Below are positions 7,980 through 14,055 of a DNA stretch of 14,055 nucleotides, piece by piece. Source of the stretch: Campylobacterales bacterium. GTDB lineage: Bacteria > Campylobacterota > Campylobacteria > Campylobacterales > Arcobacteraceae. Below the pieces are notes generated by a model. That model was not told the origin of the DNA. It worked only from the letters and a program-made list of their open reading frames with translations, and made no database searches. The position numbers were made by a program, and so were the translations under genes. Where the stretch lies: contig JAMOPZ010000162.1 of NCBI GenBank assembly GCA_027064245.1, positions 1 through 14,055 of the forward strand, written 5' to 3'. Each line of letters opens with the position of its first letter. Position 1 is the first letter of the stretch.

Positions 7980-8772
7980 TTCCTTTTTCTCTTTTATTGT
8001 ACCTTTAATGGTACTTCTTCTTACTTTTGCTATCTATTTAGGTATGAATAAAGTGGTTGTAAAATATAAACAAGATATTGCAAATGATTATTCAATAGTA
8101 ATAATAACAAAAACTCCTTTAATAAAATTCAATAAAATAGCTGGAGTAAATATCAAAGATATTGAGATAATACATAGAGAAAATATTATTAAAGGTATTA
8201 AAAATAAATTATCTCAATCTTCTTTAAATATGTTAAAAGTTAGATTACCATATTTTTATAAATTACATCTACAAGATTTTCCAACAACAAGAAAACTAAA
8301 AGAGATAAAAACGGCATTACAAAAAATTAAAAATATAAAACAAATAGAAACTTTTTCTAAAAATCATAATAAAATATATAGTATTTTAGTATTGATTCAA
8401 AATATTATATTGGTATTATTTGGTATTATCCTTGTGTTATCATTTTTGATACTTGCAAAACAGATTAAAATATGGTTCTATGAACATAGAGAAAGAATCG
8501 ATATTATACAACTTCATGGTGGTTCTATAATGTATGCTTCAAAACCTATTATTAAAATAGTATTAGCAAGTGCAACAGTAGCTAGTATAACTGTTGCTGG
8601 ACTTATTTATGGATTTATTTCAAATATCTCTTTAATTATACAGCCTGAACTTTTAGGATTAATCCCAAATATCCAAGATTTTACTTTTGATATAATTCAG
8701 ATTGTTGTAGTAGCTTTTGCTATACCATTTGTTACATTTTTTTGGTTATTAACAAAATATAAATTACAATGA
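7966..8772 (+). CDS. ftsX: Cell division membrane protein FtsX
   Basis: FtsX is the inner-membrane partner of FtsE. With the ATG at 7966 it has 268 residues. A short N-terminus is followed by TM1 (about 9-27), a periplasmic domain of about 110 residues, TM2 (138-164), a cytoplasmic loop with the FtsX-like ERIDIIQLHGGS segment (176-187), TM3 (195-218) and TM4 (241-262). The 7966 start places a short polar N-terminus before TM1 and has GGGG at 7956-7959 as a possible ribosome binding site. In-frame TTG at 7948 and ATGs at 7951 and 7954 would add up to six residues and cannot be excluded. The gene overlaps ftsE by 14 nt, and its TGA overlaps the envC ATG. The large periplasmic loop is the expected docking site for EnvC. 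Confidence 0.9.
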   Translation: MRPLNSFFSFIVPLMVLLLTFAIYLGMNKVVVKYKQDIANDYSIVIITKTPLIKFNKIAGVNIKDIEIIHRENIIKGIKNKLSQSSLNMLKVRLPYFYKLHLQDFPTTRKLKEIKTALQKIKNIKQIETFSKNHNKIYSILVLIQNIILVLFGIILVLSFLILAKQIKIWFYEHRERIDIIQLHGGSIMYASKPIIKIVLASATVASITVAGLIYGFISNISLIIQPELLGLIPNIQDFTFDIIQIVVVAFAIPFVTFFWLLTKYKLQ

Positions 8773-9506
8773 TACTAAAATTATTTCTATTATATTTATC
8801 TATTAGTTTATCTCTTTTTGGTGCAATTAAAGATATAGAAACAAAAATAAATAAAAATAAAAAAGAGTTTAAAAAAACAAAAAAAACAAAAATAGAGTTA
8901 GATAATATGATTAAAAATCTAGCTTTACAAATAAATAAAGAGGAAGAATCATATAGTAAAATTGTATCTATTTTGGAAAATACAAATTCAAAGATTTTTT
9001 TAAATAAATTAAAATTAGATAATGCAAAACAAGAGGTATCAAAACTAAAAGATACTGCATTATCTCTAGAAGAACAAAAAAAACAGATAGAAAAAAGAAC
9101 AATTAAATTTATAATTCAAAGATATTCTATGACAATGGGCTTAGAGCAAGTTGATAAAAAAACCATAAAAGAACTTATAGACAAAGAGGTATATTCTATA
9201 ATACTAGATAATGTAAAACAAGAATTATTAGATCTTAATATAAACTATTTAAAAGTTAATAGAAATAAAAGACTAAATCAAGATAAAATCACCAATTTAG
9301 AAAAATTTATACAAAAACAACATGAGATACAACAAAAATATTTAGCATTAAAAAAAGAACAAAAAATTGTTTTAGATTCTCTTAGTTCTCAACATAAAGA
9401 GTATCAAAAATCTTTACAAAGTATTATAGATAGACAAAATAAATTAACTGATCTTTTAGGAAACTTAAATATTTTAAAAACACAAGAGATTCAAGCAAAA
9501 AAATAA
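8769..9506 (+). CDS. envC: EnvC-type murein hydrolase activator, N-terminal coiled-coil part (interrupted gene)
   Basis: This 245-residue segment begins with a signal peptide (a hydrophobic stretch to about residue 18, cleavage near Gly18/Ala19). It continues as a long charged helix (about 20-105), a second helical block including RYSMTMGLEQ (about 119-128), and further coiled coil to the end. This is the FtsX-binding half of EnvC-like proteins. In that family the coiled coil docks on FtsX and the C-terminal LytM domain activates amidases. The ATG overlaps the ftsX TGA. Codon 246 is TAA, but the same frame stays open from 9507 through the LytM-like region to 10184, so the intact gene would have 471 sense codons plus this one. 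Whether the stop is real is uncertain. If it is, the exported product is only the coiled coil. The family call rests on context, signal peptide, coiled coil and the downstream domain together. Confidence 0.85.
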   Translation: MILKLFLLYLSISLSLFGAIKDIETKINKNKKEFKKTKKTKIELDNMIKNLALQINKEEESYSKIVSILENTNSKIFLNKLKLDNAKQEVSKLKDTALSLEEQKKQIEKRTIKFIIQRYSMTMGLEQVDKKTIKELIDKEVYSIILDNVKQELLDLNINYLKVNRNKRLNQDKITNLEKFIQKQHEIQQKYLALKKEQKIVLDSLSSQHKEYQKSLQSIIDRQNKLTDLLGNLNILKTQEIQAKK

Positions 9507-9518
9507 AAAAAAAAAAAA
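9497..9518 (+). other. A7-T-A14 tract carrying the in-frame TAA that splits envC
   Basis: Seven adenines (9497-9503), one T (9504) and fourteen adenines (9505-9518) form a near-homopolymer. Its single T creates the TAA at 9504-9506 within a run of lysine codons. An A at 9504 would restore one continuous EnvC reading frame. A single slip in one tract does not help, because both alternative frames stop within about 35 nt. Two compensating slips (for example A8 with A13, or A6 with A15) would bypass the stop. Such tracts are error-prone in sequencing, in replication and for RNA polymerase. Confidence 0.85.
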
Positions 9519-9521
9519 GAG

Positions 9522-9584
9522 AAAGAAAAATTAGCTAAAGAGAAAAAAGAATTAGAAAGAAAAAGAAAAGAAAAATTAGCTAAA
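9522..9584 (+). repeat. Pair of exact 18-nt direct repeats, 45 nt apart, in the envC linker
   Basis: The 18-mer AAAGAAAAATTAGCTAAA occurs at 9522-9539 and again at 9567-9584. The offset of 45 nt is 15 codons, so both copies encode the same residues (KEKLAK) in the EnvC frame. Together with the poly-A tract this shows that the Lys/Glu-rich linker between coiled coil and LytM domain has grown by in-frame duplication. The preserved frame argues that the region has been under selection as coding sequence beyond the TAA. Confidence 0.8.
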
Positions 9585-9608
9585 TTAGCAAAACTAAAAA
9601 AATCTTTA

Positions 9609-10184
9609 ATGAAAACAAAGACTAAAACTAAAACAAAGACTAAAACAAAAAAATATACAGCAAAAAAATCAAGATTTAAAAAAACTCCTAAAAAAACAAA
9701 ACAGATAAAATTTTTATCAAAAAAAGATCTTCAAGATGATATTAATATAGAGGTTAAAAAAATAGGTTCTAGTGCAAAAGGTATACGAATAGCAAAATAT
9801 ATTGGTAAAAAAACAATAGCACCTTTAAAACATTATACAATAGTAAAAAAGTTTGGTACATATTATGATCCTGTATATAAAATGAGACTTTTTAATGAAT
9901 CGGTTTCTATGAAAACAAAAAGAGCAAATGCAAAAGTTTTTTCTGTTTTAAGAGGTAAAATAGTGTATGCTAAAAAAAATGCAGGATTATTGGATAATGT
10001 TGTTATTGTAAAACACAAAGGAAATTTACATACTATTTATTCACATTTAGATAAAATATCTCCCACTTTAAAAGTAGGAAAATGGATACCAAAAGGTTAT
10101 GTTGTAGGTCGTGTAAATAATATATTACAATTTCAAGCAACAAAAAATAGTAAATATATAGATCCTACAAAATTATTTAAATAG
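9609..10184 (+). CDS. envC: EnvC-type activator, C-terminal degenerate LytM/M23 part (downstream of in-frame stop)
   Basis: From the first ATG after the stop this gives 191 residues: a Lys/Thr repeat, a basic linker, then an M23/LytM-like fold in about the last 100 residues. It is in the same frame as the upstream half, with no other stop from 9507. The fold is visible in the strand pattern VVIVKHKGNLHTIYSHL followed by KVGKWIPKGYVVGRV. The zinc ligands of active M23 peptidases are missing. FNESVS stands where HxxxD would be and ILQFQ where HLHFE would be, while the YSHL histidine remains. That is the pattern of an amidase activator and not an endopeptidase. The ATG at 9609 has no Shine-Dalgarno sequence and the product would lack a signal peptide, so separate expression is doubtful. 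It more likely forms one protein with the upstream half. Confidence 0.75.
   Translation: MKTKTKTKTKTKTKKYTAKKSRFKKTPKKTKQIKFLSKKDLQDDINIEVKKIGSSAKGIRIAKYIGKKTIAPLKHYTIVKKFGTYYDPVYKMRLFNESVSMKTKRANAKVFSVLRGKIVYAKKNAGLLDNVVIVKHKGNLHTIYSHLDKISPTLKVGKWIPKGYVVGRVNNILQFQATKNSKYIDPTKLFK
9612..9647 (+). repeat. Tandem 18-nt repeat encoding a Lys-Thr run
   Basis: Two adjacent 18-nt units (9612-9629 and 9630-9647) match at 17 of 18 positions and encode alternating Lys-Thr. Each unit is itself built of shorter AAAAC/AAGAC-like steps. It lies in the basic linker just before the LytM-like domain and is probably a slippage product that kept the frame. Confidence 0.8.
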
Positions 10185-10676
10185 ATGAAAATATTATATT
10201 TTGGTACTCAAAACTCTGGCAAATCTATTTTAGCACAAGATCATACAATAAAAATATCAAAAACAAAACCATATTATATAGCTACATATAATAATGATTT
10301 TAATGATGATTATATGAACAAAAAAATTAATCAACATAATTTAAATAGAAAAAATAATTTTATATTAATTGAAGAATCTTTTGAATTAAATAAAGTGATT
10401 AAACCAAACAATACATATATAGTAGATTGTATATCTATGTGGCTTTTTAATAATAACGATAAAAATTTAGATGATCTACTAATAACACTTGAAAATATTT
10501 TTAAAATTGATGCTAATATTATCTTTGTATTAAATGATATAAATGGTGGTTTAGTACCACTAGAAAAAGAAACCAAAGAGTTTGTTAAACGAAGTGGACT
10601 TTTAGGGCAAAAATTAACCTCTCTTTGTGATGAAGTATATGAAGTAAAATATGGATTAAAATTAAGGTTGAAATAA
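10185..10676 (+). CDS. cobU: CobU/CobP-like adenosylcobinamide kinase / guanylyltransferase
   Basis: The 163-residue protein resembles CobU, which phosphorylates adenosylcobinamide and then attaches GMP during assembly of the cobalamin lower loop. It has a P-loop GTQNSGKS (7-14), followed by YIAT (31-34). The segment INQHNLNR (48-55) contains His51, which aligns by position with the GMP-accepting histidine of CobU. A VDCISMWLFN block (80-89), the NGGLVP loop (120-125) and the G-L-L-G-Q helix complete the family order. The loop reads LNDINGG where the family usually has NEVG, so Asp replaces Glu there. ATG abuts the envC stop (TAG-ATG) with no ribosome binding site, suggesting coupled translation. 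No other cobalamin gene is in the window. Salvage as well as de novo synthesis would fit. The functional call is by motif only. Confidence 0.8.
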   Translation: MKILYFGTQNSGKSILAQDHTIKISKTKPYYIATYNNDFNDDYMNKKINQHNLNRKNNFILIEESFELNKVIKPNNTYIVDCISMWLFNNNDKNLDDLLITLENIFKIDANIIFVLNDINGGLVPLEKETKEFVKRSGLLGQKLTSLCDEVYEVKYGLKLRLK

Positions 10677-10687
10677 TAAAATTTAAA

Positions 10688-10716
10688 ATAACAAAAAATT
10701 TATTTTGTTTTGTTAT
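10688..10716. repeat. 9-bp perfect inverted repeat overlapping the -10 element
   Basis: ATAACAAAA (10688-10696) and TTTTGTTAT (10708-10716) are perfect inverted copies separated by 11 nt. The right arm enters the -10 hexamer of the trhP-like gene's promoter. The layout would suit an operator for a dimeric regulator. It could instead be a weak AT-only hairpin after cobU, or chance in this AT-rich DNA. No T-run follows, so it is not a standard intrinsic terminator. Confidence 0.4.
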
Positions 10717-10719
10717 AAT
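10711..10719 (+). promoter_or_regulatory. Extended -10 promoter of the trhP-like gene
   Basis: TGTTATAAT at 10711-10719 is a perfect TGn-TATAAT extended -10. It predicts a start near 10726 and a leader of about 34 nt. An AAAGGGA ribosome binding site (10743-10749) follows, 10 nt before the ATG. The 83-nt gap before this gene is the only sizeable break on the plus strand after 3972, which supports a new transcription unit here. Confidence 0.7.
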
Positions 10720-10759
10720 ATAAAATAATGTTTGAATAAAACAAAGGGATAAATAATAT

Positions 10760-12034
10760 ATGAAAAAAGTTGAATTACTAAGTCCAGCAGGAAATTTAGA
10801 AAAATTAAAAATTGCATTTGCTTATGGAGCAGATGCTGTTTATGGAGGGGTGAGTCATTTTTCACTTCGTATTAGAAGTGGAAAAGAGTTTACTTTTGAG
10901 ACTTTTAAAGAGGGTATTGATTATGCTCATAGTATTGGTAAAAAAGTATATGTTACAATAAATGGTTTTCCATTTAACTCTCAAATAGAACTATTAAAAA
11001 AACATATTAGCAATGTAGCAGCCCTAAATCCAGATGCGCTAATAGTAGCAACTCCTGGAGTTGTACAACTTTGTCACGAACTAGCTCCAAATATACCAAT
11101 ACACCTTTCAACACAAGCAAATGTTATGAACTATCTTGATGCTAAAGTTTATTACGATATGGGAGTTCGCCGAATAATAGCTGCAAGAGAAATTAGCTTA
11201 AGAGATGTACAAGAGATAAAAAAGATGCTTCCTGATCTTGAGATTGAGATATTTGTACATGGGTCTATGTGTTTTGCTTACTCTGGACGATGTTTAGTAA
11301 GTGCCGTTCAAATGGGACGAGTGCCAAATAGAGGAAGTTGTGCAAATGATTGTAGATTTGAGTATACGCTATATGCAGGAAATGAAGAGCATGGCACTTT
11401 ATTTCGTCTTGAGGAACAACCAGAAATTGGAACTTATATATTTAATGCAAAAGATATGAACTTAGCTTCTCATGTAAAAGAGATAATTAATAGTGGTGCA
11501 GTAGATAGTATAAAAATAGAGGGTCGTACAAAGTCTGTTTATTATTGTGCGGTTACTGCATATGCATATCGTATGGCTATAGAGGATTGTTATAATAATA
11601 CTTTTGATGAAAAAAAATATCAATATGAATTAAATACTACAAAAAATAGAGGCTTTACAGATGCATATTTAGTACACAAGCCATTTGAAAAAAATGATAC
11701 TCAAAATCATGACTATGCTATGAGCAAAGGTAGCTATGAAGTTGCTGGTTTTGTACTAGAGGATGAAAACTATTTTATGTGTAAATATAAAATTTATCCA
11801 AATGATGAAGTTGAGATATTTGCTCCGTTAAATAGTATTATAAATGAGTGTGATAATGATATAGGTAAAATTTATAAAAGAGATAATAAATATTATATAA
11901 GTTTTAAAAAAATTATTACAAAAGATGAAAAAGAGTTAGCAAGTGTTCATAGTGGAAATACAAACCCTATAAAATTACCTAAAAAATTACCATATATGAC
12001 TATGCTAAGAGTAAAAACACAAGAGGAAAAGTAG
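10760..12034 (+). CDS. trhP: U32-family protein, TrhP/YegQ-type tRNA hydroxylation factor
   Basis: This 424-residue U32 family protein carries the full signature: E-x-F-V-H-G-S-M-C-F-A-Y-S-G-R-C starting near residue 163, then RVPNRGSCANDCR (187-199). Cys171, Cys178, Cys194 and Cys198 are spaced as the likely iron-sulfur ligands of the family. The N-terminus has the usual ELLSPAGN opening and a TIM-barrel-like pattern (GADAVYGG, STQANVMNY). In E. coli TrhP (YegQ) is needed for 5-hydroxyuridine at tRNA position 34. I infer the same role here by length and motif. Older annotation calls the relatives collagenases or peptidases, for example H. pylori HP0169, but no protease active site is evident. 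It has its own promoter and is followed after 6 nt by the lipoprotein gene. A different U32 subfamily, such as RlhA-type 23S rRNA modification, is less likely because only one compact region is present. Confidence 0.85.
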   Translation: MKKVELLSPAGNLEKLKIAFAYGADAVYGGVSHFSLRIRSGKEFTFETFKEGIDYAHSIGKKVYVTINGFPFNSQIELLKKHISNVAALNPDALIVATPGVVQLCHELAPNIPIHLSTQANVMNYLDAKVYYDMGVRRIIAAREISLRDVQEIKKMLPDLEIEIFVHGSMCFAYSGRCLVSAVQMGRVPNRGSCANDCRFEYTLYAGNEEHGTLFRLEEQPEIGTYIFNAKDMNLASHVKEIINSGAVDSIKIEGRTKSVYYCAVTAYAYRMAIEDCYNNTFDEKKYQYELNTTKNRGFTDAYLVHKPFEKNDTQNHDYAMSKGSYEVAGFVLEDENYFMCKYKIYPNDEVEIFAPLNSIINECDNDIGKIYKRDNKYYISFKKIITKDEKELASVHSGNTNPIKLPKKLPYMTMLRVKTQEEK

Positions 12035-12040
12035 ATAACT

Positions 12041-12676
12041 ATGAGATATATTGGTTTATTATTTATTTTTATTTTTATTATAGGATGTCAAAAAGGGTAT
12101 CAAGATGAGGACAATAAAGCTCATTTTAATCAATCAAATATAAAACTATTTGGCAATATGAATAATAAAATTCATTTAGTAGAAAACAAAGAGGCTATTT
12201 TAGATAAAAAAATAAAGATGAAAGAGTTAGAGACAAAAGCAAAAATAGAAATAGCAAAAATAAACTCTAAAAGTCAAGTGGAAGTTACAAAGCTTAAAAC
12301 AACAGCATCTACAACAGTAGCCCAAACAGATGCAAATGCACGAATAACAACAACAAAAATAGATGCACAAGCTTTAAAAGAGAAAACAAAAATCACTATG
12401 TATACAGCTGGTGCATTTATAGTTGTGCTTATTATTGGTTTTATATTTTTATTTTTAAATAGTAAAAAAAATAGAGAACTAAAACAGATGCTTCATGCTC
12501 AAGATATGGAATTCAAACATAAAGAACTAGAGGAAAAACGAGTTCATAAGATGCTAGATCTAATAGCAAATGATAAAGTAGGACCAGAGTTACAAAAAGA
12601 GATCCTTTTGTCTATGACTAAACAAAAAGAATCTATAGAGTTAATCGAAAATAAATCTACTGATTTAAGTAATTAG
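12041..12676 (+). CDS. Putative lipoprotein with coiled coil and an internal membrane helix, unknown function
   Basis: I do not recognise the family of this 211-residue protein. It starts with a short hydrophobic signal ending in FIIGC, with Cys16 as a probable lipidation site. A charged helical region (about 47-118) rich in Lys, Ala and Thr follows and is likely coiled coil. A strong membrane helix (about 121-139) comes next, followed by SKKNRELK, which by the positive-inside rule places the C-terminus in the cytoplasm. The last 65 residues are helical and charged. The lipid anchor and the membrane helix would therefore bracket about 100 periplasmic residues. It begins 6 nt after the trhP-like gene, with GAGGA about 13 nt upstream, and its last 20 nt overlap the convergent glycosyltransferase gene. 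If the first segment is a membrane anchor and not a lipoprotein signal, the protein simply has two membrane helices. Confidence 0.8.
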   Translation: MRYIGLLFIFIFIIGCQKGYQDEDNKAHFNQSNIKLFGNMNNKIHLVENKEAILDKKIKMKELETKAKIEIAKINSKSQVEVTKLKTTASTTVAQTDANARITTTKIDAQALKEKTKITMYTAGAFIVVLIIGFIFLFLNSKKNRELKQMLHAQDMEFKHKELEEKRVHKMLDLIANDKVGPELQKEILLSMTKQKESIELIENKSTDLSN

Positions 12677-14055
12677 AAAAACAACTAAGTAACTGATCTA
12701 TTTTATCTTTTGATAAACTATTATTTTTTAAAATAAAATTATCTAATTTTGTTTTACTTTTATCATAAATAACACTTGCATCAAAATATTTATTATTAAA
12801 ATTTGTAGGATATACAGTACCATATAGAGTAACTATATATTTTACCCTTGCAATTGCTGAAAAATGACTAAAACCTGTATCTCCACCTATAAATACTTTA
12901 GCATTTGATATAAGATAAAAAATATCATATAAGTTTTGTGTAAATACAACTTTTATATTTTTATTTTCTATTAAATTCTCTTTATCACTTATAATTATTA
13001 GTTTTGATCCAAACTTTTTATAAAGTTTATTTGCTAGTTTATTTACAAATCTTTTATCCATATTTCTATCTATATTATATTGAGCAGAAACTAAAGGATT
13101 AAAAACTATATAATTTTTCTCTTTTGTAAATATCTCTTTACAAAGTGATTTTTTTATAGTAATTTTTGGTAATATTTTATCACCATACTTTTTATACAAC
13201 AGTGGAGCCACACTCCATAATCCATCTGTTTTATCTGGATCAAAAATAGCATCAGTTATATCTAAAGGAATCTGATCTATATACACCTCATCAAAAATAT
13301 TTTCAAATAATACATTAGCTTTAAAATTTTTAGATAAAGGTGAAGTTAAGGACAATACCATATATTTTTTCTCTATAATTTTAAAATAATTTGCTATTAT
13401 CATATATGCCATAAAATCACCAATTCGTATAAGATGTTTATTATCTTCATCTCCACTATAAGATCTAAATAAAACTATATCTTTTATATCTAATTTTTTA
13501 TATATCTCTTTTTTTAAAATATCTAAAGGCTTTTGCCACTGTAGTTTTTGTTCTTGCCTTATAATCTTTACAGATTTGTAAAATTGAGATTTAGAGGTAT
13601 CTAATTTCCATCTAAAATCTGGTAAATATGGTAATAAAAGTTTAGTTTCAACTCCTAATGCACCACTTAAATGTACTATTGCAGTATCTACACTAATTAC
13701 TATATCCATAGATTTAAGTACCACTGCAGTATCATAAAAATTATTAAAATTTTGAGCAATATCTTCTAAATATTTTATATTTGTTCTTATATCTTTTTGA
13801 AGAGAAAAGAACCTTATATTATGTTTTTTAGCTAGATTAAAAAATGGTACAAATTGTTCTATATCTATAGATCTATATTTATCTCTAGGTCCTAAGTTTG
13901 TACCTGCCCAACAGATACCTATATTTATATTTTGTTTTTTTATACTGTAAGTTTTTTTAAAATCTTTTATATCTTTTTTAGATACTTTTAGATACTTTTT
14001 TTTAGGTTTATATTTTGTTAAATTTACAAGATACGATATACTTAAAAGTGGTATT
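12657..14055 (-). CDS. Glycosyltransferase with two GT9/heptosyltransferase-like domains, 5' end beyond the window
   Basis: The reading frame is open from the right edge to a TAG at 12659..12657, about 465 residues. The first half has IGICWAG and RDKYRSI (13866-13922), then DTAIVH (13688..13671) followed by LSGALG and LLLPYLPDFRW. This combination is typical of the GT9-like domain found C-terminal to TPR arrays, so TPRs may lie upstream beyond the window. The second half has IRIGDF and later GGDTGFSH (DTGFSH at 12881..12864), followed by a YGTVYPTNF loop. That is a second GT9 fold with its own donor-binding D-T-x-x-x-H. It probably transfers a sugar onto a surface glycan or protein in the cytoplasm, but donor and acceptor cannot be inferred. 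A GTG at 13724 would give a shorter protein but cuts the first domain in two, so it is not the start. It overlaps the convergent lipoprotein gene by 20 nt. Confidence 0.85.
   Translation of the reverse strand, partial: IPLLSISYLVNLTKYKPKKKYLKVSKKDIKDFKKTYSIKKQNINIGICWAGTNLGPRDKYRSIDIEQFVPFFNLAKKHNIRFFSLQKDIRTNIKYLEDIAQNFNNFYDTAVVLKSMDIVISVDTAIVHLSGALGVETKLLLPYLPDFRWKLDTSKSQFYKSVKIIRQEQKLQWQKPLDILKKEIYKKLDIKDIVLFRSYSGDEDNKHLIRIGDFMAYMIIANYFKIIEKKYMVLSLTSPLSKNFKANVLFENIFDEVYIDQIPLDITDAIFDPDKTDGLWSVAPLLYKKYGDKILPKITIKKSLCKEIFTKEKNYIVFNPLVSAQYNIDRNMDKRFVNKLANKLYKKFGSKLIIISDKENLIENKNIKVVFTQNLYDIFYLISNAKVFIGGDTGFSHFSAIARVKYIVTLYGTVYPTNFNNKYFDASVIYDKSKTKLDNFILKNNSLSKDKIDQLLSCFSNYLNQ

Noticed and set aside
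9609..9611. ATG as the start of an independent gene after envC
   Set aside because: No Shine-Dalgarno sequence and no signal peptide, and the frame is open and repeat-rich upstream to the TAA, so it reads as the continuation of envC.
10331..10576. Minus-strand open frame of 81 codons inside the cobU-like gene
   Set aside because: Antisense to a gene with intact family motifs; no independent support.
10760..12034. Collagenase or secreted peptidase function for the U32 protein
   Set aside because: No signal peptide and no visible protease site. The conserved cysteines and family knowledge point to RNA modification.
13722..13724. GTG as the start of the right-hand glycosyltransferase
   Set aside because: The same frame continues to the window edge with family motifs (ICWAG, RDKYRSI) upstream of it, so the GTG is internal.
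1..14055. GATC sites appear frequent for such AT-rich DNA
   Set aside because: I did not count them exactly or model the expectation, and the codon use could explain it, so I draw no conclusion about Dam-type methylation.

Overview
The window looks like core chromosome from a member of the Campylobacterota (formerly Epsilonproteobacteria). The DNA is very AT-rich. The block rluD-type synthase, FN3 lipoprotein (FlpA family), trmB, ftsE, ftsX, envC is an order I know from Campylobacter jejuni. RecA, the long-form TrmB and the EnvC C-terminus also have the sequence character of that phylum. I cannot name a genus, and I see no phage, transposon, CRISPR array, tRNA or rRNA.

Layout: (1) Positions 1-3842, minus strand: recA starts with TTG and is followed 6 nt later by a SNF2-family helicase. 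The first codons of a third gene run off the left edge. (2) Positions 3843-3971: a 129-nt divergent promoter region. (3) Positions 3972-10676, plus strand: seven tightly packed cistrons, rluD-like, flpA-like, trmB, ftsE, ftsX, envC and cobU-like. The joins are a 53-nt overlap, a 9-nt gap, two ATGA overlaps, a 14-nt overlap and one directly abutting TAG-ATG, so translational coupling is likely. (4) Positions 10677-10759: a short intergenic region with an extended -10 promoter overlapped by an inverted repeat. (5) Positions 10760-12676, plus strand: a U32-family (TrhP/YegQ-type) gene and a lipoprotein/coiled-coil gene with an internal membrane helix. (6) Positions 12657-14055, minus strand: a two-domain GT9-type glycosyltransferase that continues past the right edge. 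It overlaps the lipoprotein gene tail-to-tail by 20 nt.

How the genes fit together: FtsE (ATPase) and FtsX (membrane partner) form the complex that in other bacteria controls EnvC-type activators of peptidoglycan amidases during division, and all three genes are translationally linked here. RluD-type synthase, TrmB and TrhP act on rRNA or tRNA. RecA and the SNF2 protein act on DNA or nucleoprotein.

The most notable observation is that envC is split by one in-frame TAA (9504-9506) lying between an A7 and an A14 tract. Both halves are in the same frame and the downstream half has no visible ribosome binding site or signal peptide. This may be a sequencing or assembly error in the poly-A tract, a recent nonsense mutation, or a gene expressed through readthrough or slippage. 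I found no clearly new multi-gene system; the other observations concern unusual starts, overlaps, topology and domain architecture.
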